A DNA stretch of 64,000 nt, taken from Oscillospiraceae bacterium (GTDB lineage Bacteria > Bacillota > Clostridia > Saccharofermentanales > Saccharofermentanaceae). Shown here in pieces: positions 1-7,874 of the stretch. Under the pieces are notes generated by a model, which saw only the letters and a program-made list of their open reading frames with translations, ran no database searches and had not been told where the DNA came from. The translations under genes and the position numbers were made by a program. Location: assembly GCA_902780785.1 (NCBI GenBank), contig CACZGS010000006.1:124001-188000 (forward strand). The letters run 5' to 3'. The first letter of the stretch is position 1. The number at the start of each line of letters is the position of its first letter.

Positions 1-132
1 TTTACGCCTGAGGTAGCTCCGGTATACAACAACAGAAAATACGGCTATAACATCAAGAGTCAGCTGCTGAAATTGATCGTTATTTTCCCGGCGGCATCTG
101 CAATCGCAGCGTGGGTGTGTTCGTTGTTATGA
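1..132 (+). CDS. C-terminal end of an unidentified protein (truncated by window edge)
   Basis: An open frame runs from the first base to a TGA at 130-132 and gives 43 residues. The last 20 or so are hydrophobic (LLKLIVIFPAASAIAAWVC), so this is probably the tail of a membrane protein ending in a transmembrane helix. The stop overlaps the ATG of the next gene in an ATGA arrangement, which suggests one operon and translational coupling. The family cannot be told from this fragment. Confidence 0.5.
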   Translation, partial: FTPEVAPVYNNRKYGYNIKSQLLKLIVIFPAASAIAAWVCSLL

Positions 133-749
133 TTCGATTAAAGGATTTGGATAAAAGCGACATCGAAGTGATATCCCATCATGTAGCTGATGCGTTTTGG
201 GACTATGAGTATAGTAATGGCGATCTTGGATTAAAGAAATACATTACAACACGCGATGCTATGTTTACCTATATCAATGCTATTGTTAAGGCCGCATATA
301 ACAGCGGGCTTCTGTATGCAACCTCTGAAAACCATGAGGGATATATGTTTATAGCAGGTGAAGGCATTGGTACCATTGGCTTTGTTGATGGAATGAAAAT
401 GATATCTGCCGAAAAGAAAGCACTAGGCGGATGGAAGAAAATGAAGCAGTTTGTTTCGGACTCATTTTCTGACGGTGGTTCGATCGAGACCAGGATGCGT
501 AAGGCTAAGCGTAAGTTTATAAGGATAGAAGTCCTTATTGTACGTAAAGAGTATCAGAAGCAGGGCTTCATGAGAAAGATGATGGAGTATGTTTATGACC
601 TTGCTGGCAAACAGAAGGTGCCGGTGATCCTTGATACAGACGATGAGAATAAATCCGCCAGATATCAGCATCTTGGAATGACATTGGAAAGGATCCGTGA
701 TTGCGGTGATCATTATCATACATACGATTTGATCCGCGAACCTGTATAA
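129..749 (+). CDS. GNAT-family N-acetyltransferase
   Basis: A 206-residue protein with a GNAT fold in its second half. The stretch IRIEVLIVRKEYQKQGFMRK around residues 130-150 is the beta4/acetyl-CoA pyrophosphate loop (Q-x-x-G-x form). The end holds the usual D-x-N-K-S-A-R-Y-x-x-L-G-M segment, where the chain position after the acetyl-CoA site is recognised. It would transfer an acetyl group from acetyl-CoA to an unknown small molecule or protein in the cytoplasm. I chose ATG 129 over the upstream GTG 111 because ATG 129 overlaps the stop of the preceding gene (ATGA), which is typical of coupled genes. The next gene starts 28 bases later with its own ribosome site. Confidence 0.75.
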   Translation: MIRLKDLDKSDIEVISHHVADAFWDYEYSNGDLGLKKYITTRDAMFTYINAIVKAAYNSGLLYATSENHEGYMFIAGEGIGTIGFVDGMKMISAEKKALGGWKKMKQFVSDSFSDGGSIETRMRKAKRKFIRIEVLIVRKEYQKQGFMRKMMEYVYDLAGKQKVPVILDTDDENKSARYQHLGMTLERIRDCGDHYHTYDLIREPV

Positions 750-777
750 TTAATGAAGAGATAAGGAGTAACTGATA

Positions 778-1479
778 ATGGCAGACAATCATATTCCAAT
801 CAGCAAATTACCATATTGCAAGCCGGTAAAATGCTGGCTTGTTGAAAGGTATGGCATATCACAGGCTGATGCAGTCTGGCAAAAAACAGTTGATCAATAC
901 AACGCATATCTTCCCGATCTGCCTGATTACGGCGGAAAGAAAAACGGACATGCCAGGGCTATCTATGGCGGCCTTCTTATCTTTTCCTTGTATCCGTCTC
1001 TTCCGGATCATCCGCCTGTATCAGAATTGCAGGAGTTTGTGTCGAACTTGTTCATGGGTCCTTTTGTAAAGCTCGGAAAGATTTTCGATCTTAACCGTCC
1101 GTCTAACATGAGGCTTATCAATAAGATCTTTAAGAGGTCGGGTGACGGAGACAGAAGGGACATCAAAAAATATCCGGCAGGATTTATTAATGTAGATGAA
1201 CCTTATGATAACGAAAAACATATTGCAAGATATCATTTCACGCAGTGTCCGAATGCGGAATTTGCCAAAAAGCATAATTTACTCCATGTACTGCCATTGA
1301 TGTGCAATTCTGACTATTTCGGTATTGAAAAAATACATGGAACGCTCATACGTTGCGGAACCTGTGGTAACAGCAATATGTGTGATTACTGTGTAGTAGG
1401 TAATAAGAATCCACTCGCACAAGAGTATGAGCTTGCAACTGATGAGAATGGATTTTTAGTCAGCAGGAGAAAAAGATAG
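778..1479 (+). CDS. L-2-amino-thiazoline-4-carboxylate (ATC) hydrolase-like protein
   Basis: A 233-residue cytoplasmic protein that matches my memory of the clostridial ATC hydrolase family. Its C-terminal half has the typical order: a C-P-x-A-E-F-A-K-K-H segment, a C-N-S-D-Y segment, then H-G-T-L-I-R-C-G-T-C-G-N-S-N-M-C-D-Y-C-V, rich in Cys. The characterised enzyme opens the thiazoline ring on a route to L-cysteine. Whether the clostridial members do this is unknown. AAGGAG lies just upstream of the ATG. A paralogue lies at 6552-7127 behind a cysteine-type attenuator, which supports a sulfur link. Transcription ends in the hairpin at 1501-1527. Confidence 0.65.
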   Translation: MADNHIPISKLPYCKPVKCWLVERYGISQADAVWQKTVDQYNAYLPDLPDYGGKKNGHARAIYGGLLIFSLYPSLPDHPPVSELQEFVSNLFMGPFVKLGKIFDLNRPSNMRLINKIFKRSGDGDRRDIKKYPAGFINVDEPYDNEKHIARYHFTQCPNAEFAKKHNLLHVLPLMCNSDYFGIEKIHGTLIRCGTCGNSNMCDYCVVGNKNPLAQEYELATDENGFLVSRRKR

Positions 1480-1500
1480 TTTTAGAATAAACCTATGAAA

Positions 1501-1527
1501 AGAGGATGCCATTGTGGCATCCTCTTT
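1501..1527. terminator. Bidirectional intrinsic terminator
   Basis: A perfect 10 bp stem AGAGGATGCC/GGCATCCTCT with a 5-base loop lies between two convergent genes. It is followed by TTT on the plus strand. It probably ends both the plus-strand ATC-hydrolase-like gene and the minus-strand ferredoxin. Confidence 0.7.
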
Positions 1528-1555
1528 GATCTAACCGGATTATCAGTTGTGCTTA

Positions 1556-1726
1556 TCAGCCTTCAGCGATAGCGCCTGTAGGGCAGGAAGCTTCACAAGC
1601 TCCGCATGCTACACAAACATCAGCATCGATGTTGTACTGTGTCTCACCCTGGGAAATAGCTCCGACAGGGCAGCCGTCAGCGCAAGTGCCGCAAGATACG
1701 CAAGCGTCAGAAATTACATATGCCAT
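1556..1726 (-). CDS. 2[4Fe-4S] ferredoxin
   Basis: A 56-residue ferredoxin too short for usual ORF cut-offs. It has two C-x2-C-x2-C-x3-C-P motifs: C-V-S-C-G-T-C-A-D-G-C-P near residue 9-20 and C-V-A-C-G-A-C-E-A-S-C-P near residue 38-49, each binding one [4Fe-4S] cluster. It is a low-potential electron carrier for cytoplasmic oxidoreductases and could serve the nitrogenase-like enzyme encoded further along. A perfect AGGAGG ribosome site lies at 1735-1740 (minus strand), 8 bases before the ATG. It is transcribed divergently from the TetR gene at 2004, and the region between carries repeats that could be shared operators. Confidence 0.93.
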   Translation of the reverse strand: MAYVISDACVSCGTCADGCPVGAISQGETQYNIDADVCVACGACEASCPTGAIAEG

Positions 1727-1872
1727 AAAAATTTCCTCCTTGGTTTTTGGATGTTAATGATATTCTTCCAATGAACAGGGAAAACGGCAAGTTTTTTGCT
1801 GTGATATTTGCAATTTGGTAATAAATTATTCAAGTATTTTTCTCCTGAAAACAACTTCGGTCGAAAACCCGC

Positions 1873-1927
1873 GGCTAACTGAAAATAAAGGGTTTGCGGT
1901 TGCCTATGGCTAACTTGAAACCGCAAA
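1873..1927. repeat. Operator-like repeats in the ferredoxin/TetR intergenic region
   Basis: Two overlapping structures are visible. A direct repeat, GGCTAACT followed by GAAA, occurs at about 1873-1885 and 1909-1920, 36 bases apart. A perfect 9 bp inverted repeat TTTGCGGTT/AACCGCAAA spans 1893-1901 and 1919-1927. Inside it, 1899-1914 has the 16 bp geometry of the GTTAG-N6-CTAAC boxes seen elsewhere, but one half site is degenerate. These are plausible binding sites for the neighbouring TetR or DtxR regulator. Confidence 0.4.
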
Positions 1928-1936
1928 AATATTTGT

Positions 1937-1965
1937 TTGACAACAAAAAGATTACGCTGTAATAT
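1937..1965 (+). promoter_or_regulatory. Sigma-A type promoter of the TetR gene
   Basis: A perfect -35 TTGACA at 1937-1942 is followed after 17 bp by TAATAT at 1960-1965. A short direct repeat ATTACGC at 1951 and 1964 lies around the -10. The promoter is 39 bases upstream of the TetR start codon. Confidence 0.65.
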
Positions 1966-2003
1966 TACGCAGTCATATAACTGTTAACTTCGAAGGTGCA
2001 TAC

Positions 2004-2615
2004 ATGTCTTACGATTACGAGAAAACACATCAGATGATCCTTGAGAGTGCTTTGAATACATTCAAAGAGATCGGGTTCAGAAATGCATCAATCAGAAACA
2101 TCTGCAGAGACGCAGGTGTAACAAATGGTGCTTTCTATGCTCATTTTGAGAGTAAGGATGATCTGTTTGCAGCTCTTGTATCGGAGAAACTTAATGTTTT
2201 CAATGAGACATATCAGGAAATGAGCGATATAAACATTCAGTCTGTTGATGATATCATCCGTATGTTCGATATGTCATACAGTTCTATTGAGACATTGATC
2301 CACTATGTTTATTCTGAGCGTGATGTATTCACTCTTATACTGAAGAGCAGTGATGGTACAAGCTATGAGCACTTTATCAGTGATCTGATCAATGAAGAGT
2401 GTAAGAATACAATGATCTTCCTTGAAAGCGCGAAGAAATTCATGAAAAGACCTGAGAATATCTCTGAGCGGATCATAAGGATGGGAGCATCGATGGTCAT
2501 AAACTCAATGCTTGATGCTTTTCTGGAAGGCGTATCAGAAGAAGACAATATACGCGAGACGAAGATTGCGAGCGACTTTTGCATCGCCGGCTACAAAGAA
2601 CTTTTGGGACTATAA
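2004..2615 (+). CDS. TetR/AcrR-family transcriptional regulator
   Basis: A 203-residue protein with a typical TetR N-terminal helix-turn-helix: I-L-E-S-A-L-N-T-F-K-E-I-G-F then I-R-N-I-C-R-D-A-G-V-T-N-G-A-F-Y-A-H-F-E-S-K-D-D-L-F, residues about 12-56. The C-terminal ligand-binding part is variable and gives no clue to the effector. It has its own promoter at 1937-1965 and its own terminator, so it is a separate unit from the ABC genes that follow. TetR proteins usually repress a neighbouring exporter, so the ABC pair at 2695-6164 is the likely target, with the ferredoxin as another candidate. Confidence 0.88.
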   Translation: MSYDYEKTHQMILESALNTFKEIGFRNASIRNICRDAGVTNGAFYAHFESKDDLFAALVSEKLNVFNETYQEMSDINIQSVDDIIRMFDMSYSSIETLIHYVYSERDVFTLILKSSDGTSYEHFISDLINEECKNTMIFLESAKKFMKRPENISERIIRMGASMVINSMLDAFLEGVSEEDNIRETKIASDFCIAGYKELLGL

Positions 2616-2649
2616 ATATACCGTTTTCATCTAAACGGTATATTTTTTT
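2614..2649 (+). terminator. Intrinsic terminator of the TetR gene
   Basis: A 13 bp perfect stem (AAATATACCGTTT with AAACGGTATATTT) and a 6-base loop are followed by a run of T. It begins inside the stop codon and separates TetR from the ABC operon. Confidence 0.85.
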
Positions 2650-2676
2650 GTCAAATAGGTTAGTCAAAACTAACAT
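2648..2676 (+). promoter_or_regulatory. Promoter of the ABC pair with a DtxR-like box
   Basis: TTGTCA at 2648-2653, a 17 bp spacer, and TAACAT at 2671-2676 form a promoter. The palindrome GTTAGTCAAAACTAAC at 2659-2674 fills the spacer and overlaps the -10, an arrangement expected for repression. It shares the GTTAG-N6-CTAAC form with four other sites in the window. Confidence 0.6.
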
Positions 2677-2694
2677 TTGGGAGGTGTAATTAAC

Positions 2695-4437
2695 TTGAAA
2701 GAACAAAAATCGAATCCGGTGTCACGTATCTGGCAGATTGCAGAGTCGGAACACGGCAGACTGCTGTTGTCTGTGTTATTGGCGGTGCTCGGAGTATTAT
2801 CCGGAATAGTTCCGTTTGTATCAGCCGCAAAGATCATCTCAGGCATGATAGAGGGGAAAACTGAATGGAGTTACTACCTGGTATTCGTTATTGCCGCTTT
2901 TGCGGGATTTGCACTTAAGACAATTCTTTATGCCTGGGGCTTGAGTGTAAGCCATAAGGCCGCCTTCTCTATCTTAGGAGAGATAAGAAAAAGAATATTT
3001 GCAAAGCTGCCGAGAATGCCTCTTGGTACGATCATTGATACTTCCAGCGGCAAGCTGAAGCAGATAATCGTTGATGAAGTTGAGTGCATGGAGCGTCCTT
3101 TGGCTCACATGATTCCTGAATTGACGTCAAACATCATCGGAGCTTTGGCCGTTTGGGTTTACTTGATGATCGTTGACTGGAGAATGGGTCTTATTTGTCT
3201 CATCTCGGTTCCTGTCGGCCTGATGTTCTTCGGATTCATCGCAGCAAGTTACGGTGAGGATTATAAGAAGTCCGTTGAGATCACTCAGGATATGAATGCG
3301 AGCATCGTTGAATACGTTCACGGTATTGAAGTTATCAAGGCATATAACCAGAGCAAGACATCATATCAGAAGTTCAAAGATAAGGTGTTTGCAAATGCGT
3401 CATTCTACTATTACTGGATGAAGAAGACGGAAGTCTGCCAGGGCCTTTGTTATACGATCGCACCGTGCACACTTATTACGGTATTGCCTGTCGGTTGGTA
3501 TATGTATATCTCCGGCAACATCACGGCAGATGTCTTCATGACTTCGATAATGCTCTCGATGTGTATTGTCGGACCGATAATCGCTGCAATCCAGTTTACT
3601 GATTCTTCTGCAAAACTTGCAACGACGGTAGCTACAGTAGATGAGCTTCTCTCCGGAGAAGAACAGGATCACGCTGATACACCCGTTGAGTTCGCAACTC
3701 ATAATATCGAACTTTGTGATGTTACTTATTCATATCACGAAGGGGAAGAGGTCCTTCATAATGTGAGTCTTGCGATTCCTGAGAAGAGCTTTACAGCACT
3801 TGTTGGACCTTCCGGAAGCGGTAAATCCACCATTGCCAAGCTTATCGGAGGATTCTGGGATGTATCAGAAGGTGTTATTAAGATGGATGGAAAAGATCTA
3901 AAATCCATTCCTCTTGAACAGCTTTATGACCAGGTTGCATATGTATCACAGGATAACTGGCTTTTCGATGACACGATAATGAATAACATCCGTATGGGAA
4001 ATACTTCTGCTACTGATGAAGAGGTTATTGAAGTCTCCAGAGCATCAGGATGTGATGAATTCATCAGAGCACTTCCTCAGGGCTATGAGACAAAGGTCGG
4101 AAGCGGCGGAACTCACCTCTCAGGCGGTGAGCGCCAGAGGATCGCCATTGCCAGAGCAATGCTCAAGAATGCGCCTATCGTTATCCTAGATGAAGCTACC
4201 GCTTATATCGATCCTGAAAACGAGGCGTTGATACAGAGAGCACTTACAGGGTTGATCAAAGATAAGACAGTTATCATCATCGCGCACAGACTCTCTACGA
4301 TCATCGATGCCGACCAGGTAATCCTTGTAAACGACGGTACTGTTGAGTGTACCGGTACCCACAGCGAGCTTCTTGAGAAGAGCGATTTGTACAGATCTAT
4401 GTGGCAGGCACATGTAAGTGAAGGGGGTGCAGCATAA
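2695..4437 (+). CDS. ABC transporter, fused permease and ATPase, subunit 1 of a heterodimer
   Basis: A 580-residue type IV (exporter-fold) half transporter. Residues about 1-310 form the six-helix membrane domain; residues about 340-580 form the ATPase. Walker A GPSGSGKST lies near residue 370, the signature LSGGE near 474, and Walker B with catalytic Glu in ILDEATAYIDPE near 495. I start at TTG 2695 because GGGAGG at 2679-2684 is correctly spaced from it; a TTG at 2677 has no site. It overlaps the next gene by one base (TAATG). The iron-type box in the promoter makes an IrtAB/YbtPQ-like siderophore or metal role attractive, but a drug or peptide exporter controlled by the neighbouring TetR is equally possible. 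Confidence 0.85.
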   Translation: MKEQKSNPVSRIWQIAESEHGRLLLSVLLAVLGVLSGIVPFVSAAKIISGMIEGKTEWSYYLVFVIAAFAGFALKTILYAWGLSVSHKAAFSILGEIRKRIFAKLPRMPLGTIIDTSSGKLKQIIVDEVECMERPLAHMIPELTSNIIGALAVWVYLMIVDWRMGLICLISVPVGLMFFGFIAASYGEDYKKSVEITQDMNASIVEYVHGIEVIKAYNQSKTSYQKFKDKVFANASFYYYWMKKTEVCQGLCYTIAPCTLITVLPVGWYMYISGNITADVFMTSIMLSMCIVGPIIAAIQFTDSSAKLATTVATVDELLSGEEQDHADTPVEFATHNIELCDVTYSYHEGEEVLHNVSLAIPEKSFTALVGPSGSGKSTIAKLIGGFWDVSEGVIKMDGKDLKSIPLEQLYDQVAYVSQDNWLFDDTIMNNIRMGNTSATDEEVIEVSRASGCDEFIRALPQGYETKVGSGGTHLSGGERQRIAIARAMLKNAPIVILDEATAYIDPENEALIQRALTGLIKDKTVIIIAHRLSTIIDADQVILVNDGTVECTGTHSELLEKSDLYRSMWQAHVSEGGAA

Positions 4438-6164
4438 TGCTTGAAGCGATAAAAAAGATCATAGCTTTTTCCGGACCGGAAAAGAAAAGGATATACAGGG
4501 CGATCATAATCTCTTTCTTCAAATCATTGTTTTCAATGTTCAGGATGGCTGCAATCTATTATGTGCTCCTGGCATTTGAACAGGGCGATAAGACAATGCA
4601 GCCTGCATGGACAGCACTTATTCTCTTGGGAATAAGCATATTAGGTCAATTCTTCCTTAAGATGATAGCTGACCTTCAGTCGGTTCACGCAGGATATTTC
4701 ATGAGTGCTTATAAGCGTCTTGAAATTGCCGAAAGACTTAAGAAAGTTCCGATGGGTTATTTCAATGACAACAATCTTGAGCAGATCACAGGTATAGCCA
4801 CAACGGTTCTTGATGTTGTTGAGAACCAGGGCGCGAACGTGCTTGTGCTTATCTTAAGCGGCCTTATGAATGCGGTCGTGTTCTTGTTCTGTGTATTGTT
4901 CTTTGATTGGAGACTTGGTCTCATCGTGTTTGCAGGAATGACGATCTACATGCTTATTACATCTTCGATGGAAAAGAAGAGCCGTTCGTTATCTCCTATC
5001 AGACAAAAGAACCAGGCTGCTCTCGTATCTAAAGTACTTGAGAGCCTTCAGGGTATGAGCGTTATCAAATCGTTCAACCTGACAGGAAAGGGCGATGAAG
5101 CGCTCAAGAAAGCGATAGATGGTAACCGTGACAGCAACATGGCCATGGAGAGACTGTTTATCCCTTACGCAAGGATCCAGGGCGTAGTACTGGGAGCGTT
5201 TAAGGTTATGATCATGCTCTTTGGTATAGCGATGTTCATCTCCGGAAACATGACGATCACATATGCGCTTATAACGATAATCTTGTCATTCCAGATCTTC
5301 GCTGATATCGAACAGACAGGTGCGGGACTTACTGTTCTCAGAGTCGTATCAAGTTCCATCGAAGAAGCCGATAAGGTAAACCTTCTTCCGATTATGGACG
5401 AGAACGGAAAAGACTATGCACCTGATAACTACGGAATTGCGCTTAAGAATGTATCTTTTGCCTACGGCGATAATGAGATCCTGAATGACGTAAGCCTTGA
5501 GATACCTGAGAATACCATGACTGCCTTTGTCGGCCCGTCAGGAGCAGGAAAGACAACGCTCGCAATGCTTATTGCGCGTTTCTGGGATGTTAACGGAGGA
5601 AGTATCTCCATCGGAGGAAGAGATGTAAGAGAATATACGCTCGAGAGCCTTATGTCACGGATAAGTGTGGTATTCCAGAATGTCTATCTTTTCGCTGATA
5701 CGATAGAGAACAACATCAAGTTCGGTATGAGCGAAGCAAGTCATGAAGATGTTGTAGCAGCTGCGAAAAAGGCCTGCTGTCACGACTTTATCATGTCACT
5801 GCCGGAAGGATATTCAACTGTAATAGGTGAAGGAGGTGCTACACTCTCAGGCGGTGAGAAGCAGAGAATATCAATTGCCAGAGCAATCCTTAAGGATGCA
5901 CCTATCATTATCCTTGATGAAGCTACTGCCAATGTCGACCCTGAGAATGAGGATAAGCTGACAGCAGCATTTGATGCTCTCACAGACAAGAAGACTGTTA
6001 TCATGATCGCTCACAGGCTCAAGACTATCCGGAATGCAGATAAGATCGTTGTTATCGAAGGCGGTAAGATCAGCAGCGGAACGCATGACGAGCTGATGAG
6101 AAGCAATATGCGTTACATTAATTTCATTAAGCTCAGAGAAGAGGCTGCGAACTGGAAGATTTAA
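4437..6164 (+). CDS. ABC transporter, fused permease and ATPase, subunit 2 of a heterodimer
   Basis: A 575-residue half transporter of the same build as its upstream partner: membrane domain about residues 1-310, then ATPase with Walker A GPSGAGKTT near residue 364, signature LSGGE and Walker B ILDEATANVDPE. Both subunits keep the catalytic Glu, so both ATP sites could be active. The ATG overlaps the TAA of the first subunit, with AAGGGGGTG as ribosome site, so the two chains are made together and should pair. No clear terminator follows; an inverted repeat at 6198-6257 may serve. Substrate unknown; iron-chelate transport is inferred only from the promoter box. Confidence 0.85.
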   Translation: MLEAIKKIIAFSGPEKKRIYRAIIISFFKSLFSMFRMAAIYYVLLAFEQGDKTMQPAWTALILLGISILGQFFLKMIADLQSVHAGYFMSAYKRLEIAERLKKVPMGYFNDNNLEQITGIATTVLDVVENQGANVLVLILSGLMNAVVFLFCVLFFDWRLGLIVFAGMTIYMLITSSMEKKSRSLSPIRQKNQAALVSKVLESLQGMSVIKSFNLTGKGDEALKKAIDGNRDSNMAMERLFIPYARIQGVVLGAFKVMIMLFGIAMFISGNMTITYALITIILSFQIFADIEQTGAGLTVLRVVSSSIEEADKVNLLPIMDENGKDYAPDNYGIALKNVSFAYGDNEILNDVSLEIPENTMTAFVGPSGAGKTTLAMLIARFWDVNGGSISIGGRDVREYTLESLMSRISVVFQNVYLFADTIENNIKFGMSEASHEDVVAAAKKACCHDFIMSLPEGYSTVIGEGGATLSGGEKQRISIARAILKDAPIIILDEATANVDPENEDKLTAAFDALTDKKTVIMIAHRLKTIRNADKIVVIEGGKISSGTHDELMRSNMRYINFIKLREEAANWKI

Positions 6165-6197
6165 TTTGAGTATTTTTCGGTTATAATAAACAAAATA

Positions 6198-6257
6198 ATT
6201 ATCGACATATGACGTTATTGAACAAAATTCTCGGCATATGTCGTTTATTTCGATAAT
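6198..6257. repeat. Nested inverted repeat after the ABC pair
   Basis: Outer arms ATTATCGA/TCGATAAT are perfect, and inner arms CGACATATGACG (6203-6214) and CGGCATATGTCG (6232-6243) match with one mismatch. The structure could fold into a long hairpin of roughly 60 nt. There is no T run directly after it, so it may be an mRNA-stabilising or inefficient terminator element, or a binding site. Its last base is the first base of the next palindrome. Confidence 0.45.
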
Positions 6258-6289
6258 CCTATTGAATTGGTAGGAATATGCGATATAAT
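6257..6289 (+). promoter_or_regulatory. Promoter with CymR/Rrf2-like palindrome, before a cysteine-type attenuator
   Basis: TTGAAT at 6262-6267, 16 bp spacer, and a perfect TATAAT at 6284-6289. The palindrome TCCTA-N9-TAGGA (6257-6275) covers the -35. Three other promoters in the window have a related palindrome with an 11-base centre, all in front of sulfur-linked genes. Confidence 0.6.
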
Positions 6290-6334
6290 GAATCCATGCC
6301 ATAAAAACCGATTGAGGTGTCAGAAACAGAGCCC

Positions 6335-6346
6335 ATGTGTTGTTGA
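6335..6346 (+). CDS. Minimal leader peptide Met-Cys-Cys of a putative cysteine attenuator
   Basis: ATG TGT TGT TGA, read from 6335. A longer form from GTG 6317 (M-S-E-T-E-P-M-C-C) is in the same frame. GAGGTG at about 6315-6319 is the only ribosome-site candidate and is rather far (15 bases) from the ATG. On its own this ORF would be dismissed. It is listed because two other leaders in this window show the same layout: tandem Cys codons, exactly 9 nt, then an antiterminator arm. Confidence 0.45.
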   Translation: MCC

Positions 6347-6352
6347 AAACGA

Positions 6353-6469
6353 TCCGGGATCTATAACGCGTGTTGAGTAAACAACACTTCTATCTGCCTC
6401 GATTGAATGATGTTCTTTAAATTCTTAACATCATATAAGAGTCCGGAGTTACAAGCTCCGGACTTTTTT
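6353..6469 (+). promoter_or_regulatory. Transcription attenuator (antiterminator/terminator) before the ATC-hydrolase-like gene
   Basis: The terminator is GTCCGGAG (6441-6448), loop TTACAAG, CTCCGGAC (6456-6463) and six T. An upstream segment TCCGGGATCT (6353-6362), beginning 9 nt after the second Cys codon, can pair with AGAGTCCGGA (6438-6447) with one mismatch and one G-U, which would break the terminator. Between them are two further hairpins: GTGTTG/CAACAC (6370-6387) and ATGATGTT/AACATCAT (about 6408-6433). The layout fits ribosome-stalling control by cysteine supply. Confidence 0.6.
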
Positions 6470-6480
6470 GTGCATATGGA

Positions 6481-6511
6481 GTTAGATTAGCCTAACCCTG
6501 CGTGATAGAAT
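6481..6511 (+). promoter_or_regulatory. DtxR/IdeR-like box, possibly with a second promoter
   Basis: GTTAGATTAGCCTAAC at 6481-6496 fits GTTAG-N6-CTAAC, and 6482-6497 follows the classic DtxR sequence TTAGGTTAGCCTAACC with one difference. TAGAAT at 6506-6511 could be a -10 for a promoter starting downstream of the attenuator. This would give the next gene both a cysteine-controlled and a metal-controlled transcript. Confidence 0.5.
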
Positions 6512-6551
6512 TAGTCAGCAGAAGATGTAAAAACAGGGTGTGAGGTATCAG

Positions 6552-7127
6552 ATGAATCAACAGAAACAGATTCACAAATGGCTTATATCAGTTATAAATG
6601 AAGATGCTGAGAGAATATTTGCTTCTCAGTCATCTATTTATAATGACTGTGTTGCTTCGCTCACAGGGAAGACTCCTAATCAATATAAAACCCTGTCAAA
6701 AACGATCTTACCGCGTGTTGCATTATATAAAGCTCTTAAGGCTGATAACAAGCTGTCATCACAAGCATATGAGCTGGTCCATAAATATATGGTAGAAGTG
6801 ATCGGTATGCAAAAGCATAAGAGCACAAAAGTCTTGGAAATCGTGCCGGGTTTTTACAGAGTTTACAGCAGATCATTTCTTAAGATCATGAGGACGACGG
6901 ATCTTCAGAAAAGTACCCAGTTCGAGGGAAAAGATTATTACGATATAACGATTACAGATTGCCTTTGGCATAATGCATGCAAAGAATTCGGTTGTCCTGA
7001 ATTATGTGCTGCTTTTTGTGATGTTGACGATATAACATATGGAAATTTAAAAAAGCTTGGTTTCACAAGGACACAGACATTAGGCAAAGGCGGAGAATGC
7101 TGCGACTTCCATTTCTATAAGAAGTGA
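6552..7127 (+). CDS. ATC hydrolase-like protein (paralogue)
   Basis: A 191-residue protein. Its C-terminal half (D-C-L-W-H-N-A-C-K-E-F-G-C-P-E-L-C, then C-D-V-D-D-I-T-Y-G-N-L, then G-G-E-C-C-D-F-H-F) has the Cys and Asp pattern of the ATC hydrolase family, shared in outline with the protein at 778-1479. The N-terminal half is helical and lacks recognisable motifs. I use ATG 6552 because GAGG is 8 bases upstream; GTG 6540 has no ribosome site. The gene stands alone behind a leader with a CymR-like promoter, a Met-Cys-Cys ORF, a terminator and a DtxR-like box. If the family forms cysteine from a thiazoline, control by cysteine is what one would expect. Exact reaction unproven. Confidence 0.6.
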   Translation: MNQQKQIHKWLISVINEDAERIFASQSSIYNDCVASLTGKTPNQYKTLSKTILPRVALYKALKADNKLSSQAYELVHKYMVEVIGMQKHKSTKVLEIVPGFYRVYSRSFLKIMRTTDLQKSTQFEGKDYYDITITDCLWHNACKEFGCPELCAAFCDVDDITYGNLKKLGFTRTQTLGKGGECCDFHFYKK

Positions 7128-7195
7128 ACTGCATTCATATTGCGATTGCTGTAAAAAAAGATTAATCAGACAGAAAAATAACCTCAAATTTTTTA

Positions 7196-7248
7196 TTGAC
7201 ATCTCACTTACAAATTGGTATATTCTTTTGCGGTTAGTTATGACTAAC
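7196..7248 (+). promoter_or_regulatory. Promoter with DtxR-like box for DUF3793-flavodoxin
   Basis: A perfect -35 TTGACA (7196-7201), 17 bp spacer and TATATT (7219-7224). The palindrome GTTAGTTATGACTAAC at 7233-7248 sits at about +2 to +17, a classical repressor position. Flavodoxins commonly replace ferredoxin when iron is short, so an iron-responsive repressor fits. Confidence 0.65.
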
Positions 7249-7298
7249 AGAAGTAAATGGGGAATAACCGAAGGAAACTTCTAGAAAGGAATCTTCCG

Positions 7299-7850
7299 AT
7301 GTTTGACGAGGTGGTTGTGAGAAATTGTGCACCTACTCTTGCGGGCATAAAGGTTGGCAGTCTGTTCAACTGTATGGGACAGACGAATGAATACACTTTG
7401 GAACATGTCCGTTCGCTTAACATCAGACTCCGTCCTTACGGTGTGCGTCTTATTCCCGTATGTGCTGACAATAAGCCTTCACTGGTCTATATGTACCGTC
7501 CGGAGAAGCTTAGAAAGTACTTTATGGAAGATGACGTCAAAGAACTTCTTTCGGAATTCGGTTATGAACCTGAAGATCTGGAAGGATGCGTAAAAGCCCT
7601 CGTAAGCAAACTTTTTGAATCTGACGAATTCCCGCATGAGATCGGTCTGTTCCTGGGTTATCCGTCGGAGGATGTCAGAGGCTTTATCGAGAACCATGCC
7701 TGCGATTCCAAGTGTATCGGATGCTGGAAGGTATACGGCAACGTTGATGAGGCAAAGAAGCGTTTCGAGCTCTACAACAAATGCACGTCTATCTACTGCA
7801 GAAGACTTAAGGAAGGCAGCACCATAGAAAAGTTAACAACGGCGTGCTGA
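7299..7850 (+). CDS. DUF3793 family protein
   Basis: A 183-residue protein of the DUF3793 family, which I recognise by N-C-A-P-T-L-A-G at the start, P-x-E-D-V-x-G-F-I near residue 130 and C-x3-C-x-G-C-W-K-V-Y-G near 145, then a closing C-R-R-L. Members are found beside flavodoxin in Clostridia, as here (24 bases apart). Function unknown; the conserved cysteines suggest metal or redox chemistry. I start at ATG 7299, which has GAAAGGA upstream and gives the family's usual N-terminus; ATG 7257 would add 14 residues and sits in the leader just after the box. The DtxR-like promoter suggests iron control. Confidence 0.8.
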   Translation: MFDEVVVRNCAPTLAGIKVGSLFNCMGQTNEYTLEHVRSLNIRLRPYGVRLIPVCADNKPSLVYMYRPEKLRKYFMEDDVKELLSEFGYEPEDLEGCVKALVSKLFESDEFPHEIGLFLGYPSEDVRGFIENHACDSKCIGCWKVYGNVDEAKKRFELYNKCTSIYCRRLKEGSTIEKLTTAC

Positions 7851-7874
7851 GCGCCATAGAAAGGAATTACATAA

